A stretch of 56,347 nucleotides of DNA from Bacteroidales bacterium (GTDB taxonomy: Bacteria; Bacteroidota; Bacteroidia; Bacteroidales; P3): assembly GCA_017962615.1 (NCBI GenBank), contig JAGCUZ010000053.1, positions 1-56,347 on the forward strand, in the 5' to 3' direction. Made by a program: the position numbers and the translations under genes. Shown here in pieces: positions 41,707 through 50,129 of the stretch; the first letter of the stretch is position 1; each line of letters opens with the position of its first letter. Under the pieces are notes generated by a model, which worked only from the letters and a program-made list of their open reading frames with translations, did not search any database and was not told where the DNA came from.

Positions 41707-42744
41707 ATGAAATTTAAAGCAAGTGAAGTGGCGCGTATGCTCGGCGGCGCCGTCGACGGCAACCCCGACATCTCCGTGTGGCAGCTCTGCAAGATAGAGG
41801 AAGGGCAGGAGGGAGGTATCTCGTTCCTGGCCAACCCCAAGTACACGAACTACCTCTATTCCACCAAGGCTTCGGTGGTCATCGTGGCGCGCGACTTCAC
41901 ACCCGAACACCCTGTAGCGGCTACGCTCATCAGGGTGGACAACCCTTATGTGGCTTTCGCCTCGCTACTCAAGGCTTACAACGAGCTGCAGCTTGACAAG
42001 CACGGCATATCGCCTGCTGCCTTTATCGAGGCTGACAGTGCCGTGCCCGATGACTGCTACGTGGGTCCCTCGGCTTACATCGGCCATAACGTCAAGCTCG
42101 GCTACAACGTCAAGGTATACCCGCAGGTATATATCGGCGACAACTGCACCGTGGGCGACAATACCACCCTCTTTGCCGGTGTGAAGCTTTACAGTTTTGC
42201 CCAGGTTGGCTGCAACTGCATCATCCATGCCGGTGCCGTGCTTGGAGCCGACGGCTTCGGCTTTGCCCCCAAGCCCGACGGCAGCTACGACAAGATTGAC
42301 CAGATTGGCACCGTCATACTCGAGGACGATGTGGAGATAGGTGCCAACACTTGCATCGACCGTGCAACCATGGGCGCCACGGTGATTCGCAAGGGCACCA
42401 AGCTTGACAATCTGTGTCAGATTGCCCACAACGTGGTGGTGGGTTCCAACACAGTCATGGCGGCGCAGAGCGGCGTGGCAGGCTCCTCCAAGGTGGGCAA
42501 CAACTGCGTGGTGGCCGGACAGGTGGGTATAGTTGGACACATAGAGATTGGCGACCGCGTTACCCTCGGTGCTCAGTCGGGCGTGACGCACTCGGTGAAG
42601 GACGACACCATAATGCTTGGCACCCCGGCCAACGAGGCGCACCGCCAGCGTAAGATATGGGCTCATGAGCGCCACCTCGACGACATAGTACGCCGGCTCG
42701 ACCTACTTGAACAACGTCTTGCTTCCATTCATAACGCTGAATGA
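41707..42744 (+). CDS. lpxD: UDP-3-O-acylglucosamine N-acyltransferase LpxD
   Basis: A 345-residue lipid A enzyme adding the N-linked hydroxyacyl chain. The N-terminal uridine-binding domain (KFKASEVARMLGG, ISFLANPKYTNYLYSTKASVV) is followed by left-handed beta-helix hexapeptide repeats from about residue 100 (VGPSAYIGHNVKLGYNVKV) to 300. The catalytic His lies in DNLCQIAHNVVVG (about residue 241). The C-terminal helix is present. The ATGA overlap with the next gene links lipid A synthesis to the SGNH/MBOAT module. Confidence 0.95.
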   Translation: MKFKASEVARMLGGAVDGNPDISVWQLCKIEEGQEGGISFLANPKYTNYLYSTKASVVIVARDFTPEHPVAATLIRVDNPYVAFASLLKAYNELQLDKHGISPAAFIEADSAVPDDCYVGPSAYIGHNVKLGYNVKVYPQVYIGDNCTVGDNTTLFAGVKLYSFAQVGCNCIIHAGAVLGADGFGFAPKPDGSYDKIDQIGTVILEDDVEIGANTCIDRATMGATVIRKGTKLDNLCQIAHNVVVGSNTVMAAQSGVAGSSKVGNNCVVAGQVGIVGHIEIGDRVTLGAQSGVTHSVKDDTIMLGTPANEAHRQRKIWAHERHLDDIVRRLDLLEQRLASIHNAE

Positions 42745-44135
42745 AGGCATCGCGCATACTGCTCTTCTTTGCCGCCGTAGTCCTCTGCTTGGCTATGGTG
42801 GCGTGGTTATTCCCTGCCGAAGGGGTGCGCGTGGGCAACACCACACTGCGTTTCCCTTCGTTGCATAGAATCTTTGCAGGGCCGGAGCCGGAGGTAAACC
42901 TCGACTCCATCAACGCTGCCGAGGAGGAACGCCAGCGTCAGCTGGCCATGTTCAACGACTCGGTGGATTACTACAGCGCACTGCTTCTCGAAGGCCCTTC
43001 GCGCTTCTGGTTTCCCGATGGCGACAGCACATTCTTCGACACGCTCTTCCGGCTGCTCGACACGGCAGCTCCATCGGGCAGGGTGGTGCGTATAATGCAC
43101 TATGGCGACTCGCAGATCGAGATGGACCGCATGACCAACCGCCTGCGTGCTGCCATGCAGCGCACCTTCGGTGGCTCGGGCGCCGGCATGCTGCCTATAC
43201 TTCAGGGCATGTACTGCCCGGCCGTGAACCAGCACACGCGCGGCGACCTGGCTCTGCGTATATGCTACGGCGACAGCCTCGAGCTGCGTGCCAACGGCAA
43301 CTACGGCCCTATGATGCGTTGCTTCCATTTGAGCGGCAACGCCTCGTGCTCGGTGAGCAAATCATCGCACCCTGCGCCCGACGAGCTTGTGGGCTCGTTC
43401 TCGCGGGTGCGGCTGCTGGTCAACAGCTTCGAGGGCCTTACGGCGACACTGACGATAAAGAAAACGGCCTATTCCGAGTTGCGGCAAGCGGAGCAGCCGG
43501 GCGTGCAGATGTTCGAGTGGCGGCTGGACTCGGCGGTTACAGGTGCCTCGCTTTCCCTCGCGGGCAATGCCGATATATACGGCTTATTGCTTGACGACTC
43601 GTGCGGCGTGGCTGTCGACAACATAGCCATGCGTGGCTGCTCCGGGCAGCAGTTCTCGATGGTCAACCGTGGACAGCTTCGCGACTCCTATTCTCACCTC
43701 GACGTAGGTTTGATAATCATGCAGTTCGGCGGCAATTCGGTGCCATATATCCGCACGAAGGAGAGCCTTGAGACTTATTGCATCAGTCTTGGCCGTCAAA
43801 TAGACCTCCTTCACGAGCTCTGCCCTCAGGCCACGATACTTTTCGTAGGTCCGTCGGACATGAGCACCACCTCGGGGGGCGACTGGTGCACATACGTTTA
43901 CCTGCCCGACATTATTGATGGCCTCCGCGAGACGGCCAACAGCCACGGCGCGGCCTATTGGAGCATATATCACGCTATGGGTGGCCGCAATTCGATGGTG
44001 GCATGGTACAACGCCTCCCTTGCTGGTGCCGATCATCTGCACTTCACCCCCAAGGGTGCCGACCAGATGGGCAACCAGCTTGCCGATGCCCTCCTCAACG
44101 CTTACCGCTTCTATCGTTTCCGTAATAACCAATGA
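42741..44135 (+). CDS. SGNH/GDSL-type hydrolase, membrane-anchored (acyl-transfer module)
   Basis: A 464-residue protein with an N-terminal membrane anchor (ILLFFAAVVLCLAMVAWLF, residues 6-24). The SGNH blocks are MHYGDSQIEMDR (GDS at 122-124), MQFGGNSVPY with block III Asn, and ADHLHFTPKGADQMG with the Asp-x-x-His pair (about 430). In Bacteroidetes such proteins sit next to MBOAT acyltransferases and move acetyl groups onto surface polysaccharides, as AlgX/AlgJ or PatB do. Here it follows lpxD by an ATGA overlap and precedes a second SGNH protein by another. Confidence 0.85.
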   Translation: MKASRILLFFAAVVLCLAMVAWLFPAEGVRVGNTTLRFPSLHRIFAGPEPEVNLDSINAAEEERQRQLAMFNDSVDYYSALLLEGPSRFWFPDGDSTFFDTLFRLLDTAAPSGRVVRIMHYGDSQIEMDRMTNRLRAAMQRTFGGSGAGMLPILQGMYCPAVNQHTRGDLALRICYGDSLELRANGNYGPMMRCFHLSGNASCSVSKSSHPAPDELVGSFSRVRLLVNSFEGLTATLTIKKTAYSELRQAEQPGVQMFEWRLDSAVTGASLSLAGNADIYGLLLDDSCGVAVDNIAMRGCSGQQFSMVNRGQLRDSYSHLDVGLIIMQFGGNSVPYIRTKESLETYCISLGRQIDLLHELCPQATILFVGPSDMSTTSGGDWCTYVYLPDIIDGLRETANSHGAAYWSIYHAMGGRNSMVAWYNASLAGADHLHFTPKGADQMGNQLADALLNAYRFYRFRNNQ

Positions 44136-45406
44136 AATACCTGTTATCCATATTACTGTTGTGCTGCATGGCCTCTGTAAACGCCCAGCCCAAGGCAGCC
44201 TCGGTAGTGCCGCCTCTTAGGCCAATAGACAGCTCTTATTCTTTTATACGCTACAAGGCTGACACCCTGTACCATGCCTCTTCGCACGCTGCCGCCGACC
44301 GCTTCTTCGAGAAGTGGCGCCGTGTGGCCACAACTCATCAGGGTCATCTCAGCATAGTGCAGATAGGCGGCTCGCATGTGCAGGCGGGAACGCTGCCCCA
44401 CCGCGTGCGCTGCAATATCCTCAGGGCCTATCCCGACTTGGTATCGGACCGTGGGATGGTGTTCCCCTATTCGGCTGCCCGCAAGTGCAACAACCCCGTC
44501 GACTACGGCGTGCATCGCACTCATCCTTTGCAGCTAACACGTAACGTCTACAAGGAGCACGATGTTCCACTCGGCCTCTGCGGCATAGCTGTCACGGCGC
44601 GCGACTCGATGGCCGCCATCGCCATCGTCAGCCGCGACACGGCATGCCCTTTCGCCTCCTCCAAGGTGGTGCTCTTCGGCCATTCCGAACAGAACGTCAT
44701 CCCCCGCTTGGGCTTGGCTGATCGCGAGGTATTCCCCTCGTATGTCGACACGCGCAACCGCCGTTTTGTCTTCAACCTCCATGATGCCACCGACTCCTTC
44801 TGCATCATCCTGCCGTGCCGTGCGGGGCAGGCTTTCTCGCTAACGGGCGTCTACCTCGCCAACGGGCAGCAGGGCTTCTCCTACCATTCCATCGGGGTTA
44901 ACGGCGCTGCGGTGCCCGACTACCTCAGGTGCCCGTACCTAACGAACGACATCAAGCTGCTGCGCCCCGACCTGGTGGTGTTTGGCATAGGCATCAACGA
45001 TGCCCACGGCGCGGACTTCGACACGGCGGTATTTCGCCGCAACTACTTGCAACTTGTGGACAGCATACGCTCGGTGGCTCCAGACTGCTGCTTTCTCTTT
45101 ATAACCAACAACGACTCGTTCCGCCGCAGCGGGCGCCGTTCCTACATGGTCAACAACAACGGCCCGCTTGTGCGCGAGGTCTTCTACCGCCTTGCCGACG
45201 ACACCGGTGGCCTATTATGGGACCAGTTCTACGTAATGGGCGGCCTCAAGTCAATGGACAAATGGCGGCTGGCCAAGCTGGCGCAGCACGACCGTGTGCA
45301 CTTCACCCGTGCGGGCTACGAGCTTGTGGGCGACCTCTTCTCCAACGCCCTCTTCTCGGCCTTTGCCGACTACATCGCCACTCACCCATCCCCCAACGGC
45401 CAGTAA
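44132..45406 (+). CDS. Second SGNH/GDSL-type protein (altered GDS block)
   Basis: A 424-residue protein with a signal peptide ending before Gln19 (ASVNA|QPKAA), so it is periplasmic. It has SGNH blocks III (VFGIGINDAHG, about 286) and V (AQHDRVHFTRAGYELVGD, about 386). The first block reads VQIGGSHVQAG (about 78), where the usual GDS is GGS: the nucleophile Ser is kept but the Asp is lost. The protein overlaps its neighbour SGNH gene by ATGA and lies 18 bases before the MBOAT start. Two SGNH proteins with one MBOAT resembles alginate or peptidoglycan O-acetylation sets. Confidence 0.85.
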   Translation: MKYLLSILLLCCMASVNAQPKAASVVPPLRPIDSSYSFIRYKADTLYHASSHAAADRFFEKWRRVATTHQGHLSIVQIGGSHVQAGTLPHRVRCNILRAYPDLVSDRGMVFPYSAARKCNNPVDYGVHRTHPLQLTRNVYKEHDVPLGLCGIAVTARDSMAAIAIVSRDTACPFASSKVVLFGHSEQNVIPRLGLADREVFPSYVDTRNRRFVFNLHDATDSFCIILPCRAGQAFSLTGVYLANGQQGFSYHSIGVNGAAVPDYLRCPYLTNDIKLLRPDLVVFGIGINDAHGADFDTAVFRRNYLQLVDSIRSVAPDCCFLFITNNDSFRRSGRRSYMVNNNGPLVREVFYRLADDTGGLLWDQFYVMGGLKSMDKWRLAKLAQHDRVHFTRAGYELVGDLFSNALFSAFADYIATHPSPNGQ

Positions 45407-45424
45407 CACGCACAGTTGCCCACC

Positions 45425-47353
45425 ATGGACCTCTTCCTTTCCTATTTGGCTTCGCTCTTTGCCTTCGACTCCGACAGGCCGCTGCTCTTCACTCAGTTCA
45501 ACTTCTGGGCTTTCTTCCTCCTTGTCTTTGTTCTTTTTGCTATCATCGTTGCACCGCGCCGCACCAACACGCCGCGCTCCGCACGTTGTCGCCGCCTTTT
45601 CCGCAACGGCTACCTTGCCCTCGTCAGCATCTTGTTCTATTATAAGACCTCCGGCCTCTTTGTGGTGCTGTTACTGCTTACGGCGCTCACGGGCTGGCTC
45701 CTTGGCATAGCCCTCGACCGCTGGCGCAGCGGCAATGCAGGCACTGAGGCGCCGCACTCCTCGGCAGGGCGCAAGGCGCTTGCCGCTTTGGGCATCTGCT
45801 TCAACCTCTTTGTGCTATGCTACTTCAAGTATGCCTATTTTTTTACTGACATATACAACACGGTATTCCACACCAACGTCGAGGTCGTCAACCTCTTTGC
45901 CCGTTGGGCCAACCATTTCACCTCCTCGCCGCGTTTCGACGCTGGCATCATACTCCTGCCAGTCGGCATCTCGTTCTTCACCTTCCAGAATATCAGCTAC
46001 ATTGTCGATGTCTATAAGGGTAAGGTACACCATGCCGCCAACCTCATCGACTTCGCCTTCTACACCACCTTCTTCCCGCAGCTGGTGGCGGGTCCTATCA
46101 TCCGTGCCGACCAGTTTGTGCCGCAGCTCTACAAGCCGTTCTTCCTCTCGCGCAAGCAGTTCGGTATTGCCGTATTCTGGATTCTCAACGGTCTTGTGAA
46201 GAAGATAGTCCTCAGCGACTACCTCGCCGTGAACTTCGTCGACCGTGTCTTCGACAATCCCATGCTATTCACGCCTTTCGAGAACTTCTCGGCGCTGCTG
46301 GTCTACTCCCTGCAGGTCTATGCCGACTTCTCGGGCTACACCGACATAGCCATCGGCGTGGCCATGCTCATGGGCTTCTACCTCCCCACCAACTTCAACT
46401 CGCCCTACAAGGCCACCAACCCCGCGGGTTTCTGGAAACGTTGGCATATCTCGCTCAGCAACTGGCTTAAGGATTACCTCTACATCCCTCTTGGCGGCAA
46501 CCGCCATGGCTCGTGGGCTTCGCGCATCATCCTCGCCGCCATCCTCCTCATCGTGGCTCTCATGGCCAACAACCGTTGGGTCTACCTCGCCGTCTCCTCA
46601 CTCGCCGCCATCCTCATCCTCGTTTACCTTATCCTGCCGGCCCACCGCCGCACCTTTGACACCAACCTTAACAACATGGACACCATGCTGTTGGGCGGCC
46701 TGTGGCACGGCGCCAGCTTCAACTTCATCACATGGGGCGGTCTCAACGGTTTGGGCATATTGGTCTACAAGGTGTGGCGCACCATGCGCACGCTTCCGAG
46801 GATTGTCACCGTCGCCGTCGTTGCCCTCCTCTGCTGCGTGGCCGACGCAATATTCCCGTCGCCACTCCTCTCCATGCTATCCTTCGCTATGGTGGTGGTG
46901 GCCGTCGCCGTGACTTTGCTGTCGCTGCTGGGGCTGAAGGCCGGCGCACGGCGTGCCGCGTGGGTCAGGACGCTCACCATGGTGTGGAACACCCTTCTCA
47001 CCTTCATGTTCATAAGCTTCACGAGGCTCTTCTTCCGGTCGGGCTCCAACCTCAACCCCGCCGAGGCCAACGAGGTGGCTTGGCGCACAGCCTCTCAGAT
47101 GGTGCACCAGATAGGCAGCACGTGGAACCTCGCGCAGGTCCCCGCCGTGGTGTCCAACTATAGTGCCGTATTTATTCTCTTTGCCTTCGGCATGGCAGTG
47201 CATTGGCTGCCTGCGCGTTTCAAGCGCCGCTACAGGCTCTGGTTTGCATCCATGCCCTTGTGGCTCATGGCTGTGGTAACGGTCGCCGTGGTCTTCCTGC
47301 TCTATCAGTTCATCACCGCCGACCTGCAGCCCTTCATCTATTTCCAGTTCTAG
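45425..47353 (+). CDS. MBOAT family membrane O-acyltransferase
   Basis: A 642-residue polytopic membrane protein of the AlgI/DltB/PatA branch of MBOAT enzymes, which carry acyl groups across the inner membrane for transfer to exported glycans or teichoic acids. Characteristic segments are PVGISFFTFQNISYIVDVYKG, FFPQLVAGPIIRADQFVPQ, DFSGYTDIAIGVAMLMGF, FWKRWHISLSNWLKDYLYIPLGG and the active-site His in LLGGLWHGASFNFI (about 426). ATG 45425 is chosen; a TTG three codons earlier is a weaker option. A palindromic hairpin lies 6 bases after the stop. With the two SGNH proteins it probably O-acylates a surface polysaccharide or peptidoglycan. Confidence 0.92.
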   Translation: MDLFLSYLASLFAFDSDRPLLFTQFNFWAFFLLVFVLFAIIVAPRRTNTPRSARCRRLFRNGYLALVSILFYYKTSGLFVVLLLLTALTGWLLGIALDRWRSGNAGTEAPHSSAGRKALAALGICFNLFVLCYFKYAYFFTDIYNTVFHTNVEVVNLFARWANHFTSSPRFDAGIILLPVGISFFTFQNISYIVDVYKGKVHHAANLIDFAFYTTFFPQLVAGPIIRADQFVPQLYKPFFLSRKQFGIAVFWILNGLVKKIVLSDYLAVNFVDRVFDNPMLFTPFENFSALLVYSLQVYADFSGYTDIAIGVAMLMGFYLPTNFNSPYKATNPAGFWKRWHISLSNWLKDYLYIPLGGNRHGSWASRIILAAILLIVALMANNRWVYLAVSSLAAILILVYLILPAHRRTFDTNLNNMDTMLLGGLWHGASFNFITWGGLNGLGILVYKVWRTMRTLPRIVTVAVVALLCCVADAIFPSPLLSMLSFAMVVVAVAVTLLSLLGLKAGARRAAWVRTLTMVWNTLLTFMFISFTRLFFRSGSNLNPAEANEVAWRTASQMVHQIGSTWNLAQVPAVVSNYSAVFILFAFGMAVHWLPARFKRRYRLWFASMPLWLMAVVTVAVVFLLYQFITADLQPFIYFQF

Positions 47354-47359
47354 ATTATG

Positions 47360-47381
47360 TTATCGCCGATCTCGGCGATAA
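47360..47381. terminator. Palindromic hairpin between convergent genes
   Basis: TTATCGCCGA (47360-47369) and TCGGCGATAA (47372-47381) form a 10-bp stem just after the MBOAT stop and before the convergent lipoprotein stop, so it can serve both strands. The same palindrome recurs at 49849-49864 and 49922-49941, so it is also a dispersed repeat. Confidence 0.55.
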
Positions 47382-47399
47382 CCGCCCCTCAAGAGGAGC

Positions 47400-47421
47400 G
47401 TTGCTCCCATCCGGTCGCGAC
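47400..47421 (+). repeat. Dispersed repeat fragment, second copy
   Basis: Matches 36146-36167 except at two positions; see that entry. Confidence 0.5.
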
Positions 47422-47426
47422 TGCCG

Positions 47427-47855
47427 TCAGTTCGACACGTACAGCGTCCGTCCGTCGTAGTTGCAGTAGTATTGGTACAGGCAGCAACTTGTGGCGCTCC
47501 CAGTCAGCGGCTCTCCATTGCCGTAGGCGTTGAAGCGGCTATGGCACACGGGACATTCCAGCACCGTGCTGCCCCAGTCGTCCGACACCACAACGGCCGT
47601 CGTGTTGTCCTGCGGACAGGTGCGCTCGTAGGCGGCGAAGTCGTTTATGCCCATGCGCACCACTATAACGCCGCGGTGCCCGCCCACGAAGTATTCGTAG
47701 CCTCCCACGCTGTTAAGGTTCGAGTAGGCCGCGCTGTTGGGCTCCACATGGAACCGCGCGTCGCCTATCGACACCTGGCATCGTTCCTTCTTGTGGCATC
47801 CGGCAAGGCATAGCAACGCCATCGCCGCCGCCAGATATATGGCTGTATTCCTCAT
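47427..47855 (-). CDS. Rieske-like lipoprotein lacking the standard ligands
   Basis: A 142-residue lipoprotein (LAGC, Cys20). The sequence YERTCPQDNT (Cys80) and ECPVCHSRFNAYGNGEPLTG (Cys101, Cys104, His105) sits where a Rieske protein has its Cys-x-His and Cys-x-x-His boxes, and RFNxxGxGEPLTGxA is the usual Rieske end. The first box has no His and the second has an extra residue, so a normal 2Fe-2S site is doubtful; the Cys residues may form disulfides. Related Bacteroidetes lipoproteins show the same loss. The ATGA overlap with the upstream M28 gene indicates coupling. Confidence 0.72.
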   Translation of the reverse strand: MRNTAIYLAAAMALLCLAGCHKKERCQVSIGDARFHVEPNSAAYSNLNSVGGYEYFVGGHRGVIVVRMGINDFAAYERTCPQDNTTAVVVSDDWGSTVLECPVCHSRFNAYGNGEPLTGSATSCCLYQYYCNYDGRTLYVSN

Positions 47856-48841
47856 TTGCTGTATATTACCGCCATCACCACGCGGCCTACGGCTTCGAGA
47901 GTACCCTTGTCAACGGCCTCCAGGTCGTCCTTCACGGTGTGCCAATAGGGGTAGAAGCTGCAGTCCACGCTGTTCTGCACGATATCAACCATCGGTATGT
48001 TTATCAGTTGGTTAACATACAGGTGGTCGTCCAATATGGCGTCGGTCTTGGTGTCCACGAACATCTGACCGTAGCCCAGAGCCGTGGCAGCCTGCCACAG
48101 CTTGTCCATGGTGCCGCCCGCGTATTGCATAGACACCTGTTCTTTGGTGAACCGTGCCTTGTGGCATCCCACCATGTCGAGCAGTACGCCGTAGGTGGCG
48201 CTGTAGAAAGGTCTGTGCGGATGGCGTGCCCAGTACTGTGAGCCGAGGCACCAGCTCTCGTCGCGGTATTCGTCGGCCCATTCGGCAATGCCTTGGTCTT
48301 CAACGTCGAAGAAGATGAAGTCCACCCCGCAGTTAGGCCGTTGCTCCGCCATCGTGCGGGCCATCTCCATCAGCACCGCCACGCCGCTCGCCCCGTCGTT
48401 GGCGCCGGGCAGTGGCTTGCGCCAGTTAGTGCTGTCGGGGTCGTGGTCGGCCCACATGCGCGAGTCCCAGTGCGCCCCCAGCAGCACCCTGTCGGCTTTG
48501 CCGGGGTCCAGGCTCGCTATGATGTTCTTGCCCGTCACGTGCTGCCCCGTCCACAGCGTGGCGCCGAACTCCTGCACCACCACCGTGTCGCACCACTGCG
48601 CCATCTGCTCTGCAATCCATGCCGCGCATGCCGCGTGCGCCTTGCTTCCGGGCGTGCGGAAGCCGAAGGCCAGCTGCCGCGCCGCGTAGCTGTAGGCCGT
48701 GTCGCTGTCGAAGGCAGGCGTCTGCACCGCCGCGTAGTTCACCGTAGCGGTGGGCGTTGTACTATTATGTCCCTTGTCACCCCCGCACGAGGCGGCGACA
48801 AGAGACATAACTATCAAAGCTGCTGTAGCTAACCTTCTCAT
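47852..48841 (-). CDS. M28-family protein, probable glutaminyl-peptide cyclotransferase
   Basis: A 329-residue lipoprotein (VAASC, Cys19) with the M28 zinc-peptidase fold. Metal-site segments are LLGAHWDSRMWADHDPD, PGANDGASGVAVLMEMA, FIFFDVEDQGIAEW and the late YPYWHTVKDDLEAVD. The extra Trp-rich and SWCLGSQYWARHPH segments are those of bacterial glutaminyl cyclases rather than aminopeptidases. Such enzymes turn N-terminal Gln into pyroglutamate on exported proteins, which matches the Gln found after every SPI cleavage site in this window. It overlaps efp and the lipoprotein gene by ATGA on both sides. Confidence 0.84.
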   Translation of the reverse strand: MRRLATAALIVMSLVAASCGGDKGHNSTTPTATVNYAAVQTPAFDSDTAYSYAARQLAFGFRTPGSKAHAACAAWIAEQMAQWCDTVVVQEFGATLWTGQHVTGKNIIASLDPGKADRVLLGAHWDSRMWADHDPDSTNWRKPLPGANDGASGVAVLMEMARTMAEQRPNCGVDFIFFDVEDQGIAEWADEYRDESWCLGSQYWARHPHRPFYSATYGVLLDMVGCHKARFTKEQVSMQYAGGTMDKLWQAATALGYGQMFVDTKTDAILDDHLYVNQLINIPMVDIVQNSVDCSFYPYWHTVKDDLEAVDKGTLEAVGRVVMAVIYSK

Positions 48842-49404
48842 GATTTGATGCGCTCGGCATATTCGCCGGTGCGGGTGTCGACCTTAATGCGCTCGCCCTC
48901 TTCGATAAACAGAGGTACGCGCACCGTCACGCCAGGCTCCACCGTGGCGTCCTTCATGGCGTTGGTGGCGGTGTTGCCCTTGAAGCCAGGCTCAGTGTAG
49001 GTCACCACAGTCTCGATAAACGGAGGCAGTTCGCACATCAGCGGCGTCTCGGTGTCGGCGGCCACGGTGATTTCCACATACTGGTCGGGTTTGAGGAACT
49101 GCGGGGCGTTGATGATGCTCTCTTCGATGCCTATCTGCTCGTAAGTCTCTGTGTGCATGAACATGTGCAGGTCGCCCTCTTTGTACAGGTAGGTGTACGG
49201 ACGGCGCTCCACGCGCACGATGTCAATCTTGGCACCGCTCGGGAAGGTGTTCTCAAGCACGCGGCCCGTGCGCACGCTGCGCATCTTGGTGCGCACGAAG
49301 GCGGCGCCCTTGCCGGGTTTCACATGCAGAAACTCCACGATGGTGTAGATGTCGTTGTTGAAATTGATGCAAAGTCCGTTTTTAATGTCAGTGGTTGTTG
49401 CCAT
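48838..49404 (-). CDS. efp: Elongation factor P
   Basis: A 188-residue EF-P, which eases peptide bond formation at polyproline stretches. The three beta-barrel domains are clear: KOW-like N-terminus with VEFLHVKPGKGAAFVRTKM (Lys32 in PGKG is the usual site of modification), RPYTYLYKEGDLHMFMHTETYEQ, and the C-terminal VVTYTEPGFKGNTATN...VRVPLFIEEGERIKVDTRTGEY. It lies in one operon with a small membrane protein upstream and the M28 gene overlapping its stop. Confidence 0.96.
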   Translation of the reverse strand: MATTTDIKNGLCINFNNDIYTIVEFLHVKPGKGAAFVRTKMRSVRTGRVLENTFPSGAKIDIVRVERRPYTYLYKEGDLHMFMHTETYEQIGIEESIINAPQFLKPDQYVEITVAADTETPLMCELPPFIETVVTYTEPGFKGNTATNAMKDATVEPGVTVRVPLFIEEGERIKVDTRTGEYAERIKS

Positions 49405-49443
49405 AATTACACTTCTGATTATTTTATTGATTAATAAGATTTT

Positions 49444-49734
49444 TCATTTGTCTGTTGTCGACGTTTCATCCTTGGTGGCCGACCCCTCCTTGCCGCGGTG
49501 TTCAGCCTTGGCCAGGGCGAGGGTGAGCTTCCGTAGGTCCTCCGTCAGTTCGTTGTTCTCGTTCTCCAGAGCCTGGGCGCGAGTGCGGAACATCAGGGCA
49601 TACACAAACACTGCCAGCGTCAGCACCATCAGCGTCATATCGGCCTTCTTGGTCAGGAAATACACAGCCGTGGCACCCGCCAACAGCACGTAAGCCACCC
49701 ATTTATAGATATTTATAGCAGTCTTACTATCCAT
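49444..49734 (-). CDS. Small membrane protein with C-terminal coiled coil
   Basis: A 96-residue protein (start MDSKTAINIYKW at 49734; an in-frame ATG three codons earlier is possible). Two membrane segments (VAYVLLAGATAVYFLT and MTLMVLTLAVFVYALMF) are followed by a charged helix (RAQALENENNELTEDLRKLTL) and a Lys/Glu/Thr tail. No family is recognised. It is the first gene after a consensus promoter and 39 bases before efp, so it heads the operon with efp, the M28 protein and the Rieske-like lipoprotein. Confidence 0.75.
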   Translation of the reverse strand: MDSKTAINIYKWVAYVLLAGATAVYFLTKKADMTLMVLTLAVFVYALMFRTRAQALENENNELTEDLRKLTLALAKAEHRGKEGSATKDETSTTDK

Positions 49735-49756
49735 AAGCCACAATAGGTTTAAAATG

Positions 49757-49787
49757 CAAATTTACAAAAAAACTTTTAATTGGCAAA
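49757..49787 (-). promoter_or_regulatory. Promoter of the efp operon
   Basis: On the minus strand TTTG (49787-49784), a 19-base spacer and TAAATTTG (49764-49757) match the Bacteroidetes consensus. Transcription should start near 49750, a few bases to 16 bases before the first gene. Confidence 0.75.
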
Positions 49788-49805
49788 ACAATGTTTATCC
49801 ACCAT

Positions 49806-49941
49806 CGCCGAGCAGAGAGCATCCCGTTATCTTCGAGAGGGGGCGTTATCGCCGATCTCGGCGAGCATCTATGTCCTGCCGAGCAGTGTGCATCCTGTTA
49901 TCGCCGCTGGCGGTGGGGCAGTATCGCCGAGATCGGCGATA
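49806..49941. repeat. Tandem pair of palindrome-containing repeats
   Basis: Two diverged copies (49806-49864 and 49877-49939) each begin GCCGAGCAG, contain GCATCC and GTTATC, and end in the palindrome TCGCCGA-NN-TCGGCGA. The palindrome is also found at 47360-47381. They lie between divergent promoters, so they are not terminators of either gene. Confidence 0.65.
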
Positions 49942-50022
49942 CCACCCCTCCCGTCCCCCCTCCCTTTTATTTATTGTATTCCTTAATTATATTATTCCCC
50001 CTTCCGTCCACTCCCCGATGCA

Positions 50023-50129
50023 AACAAATAGTACATTAAGAGAAGGTATATAGATGATAAGGAGTTGGTCCCACCAACTCCTTATCATCTATATACTTAC
50101 GATTTACCAAAAATTAGTTAAAATCGGGG
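50023..50129 (-). repeat. Dispersed hairpin module, copy 3
   Basis: Read on the minus strand: CCCCGATTTT (50129-50120), 12-base spacer, GTAAATCGTAAGTATATAG, then the AAGGAGTTGGT hairpin and AATGTACTATTTGTT (50037-50023), followed by G-rich sequence. The hairpin is a perfect 24-bp inverted repeat (50046-50069 and 50073-50096) with a 3-base loop. It points towards the efp operon. Confidence 0.8.
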
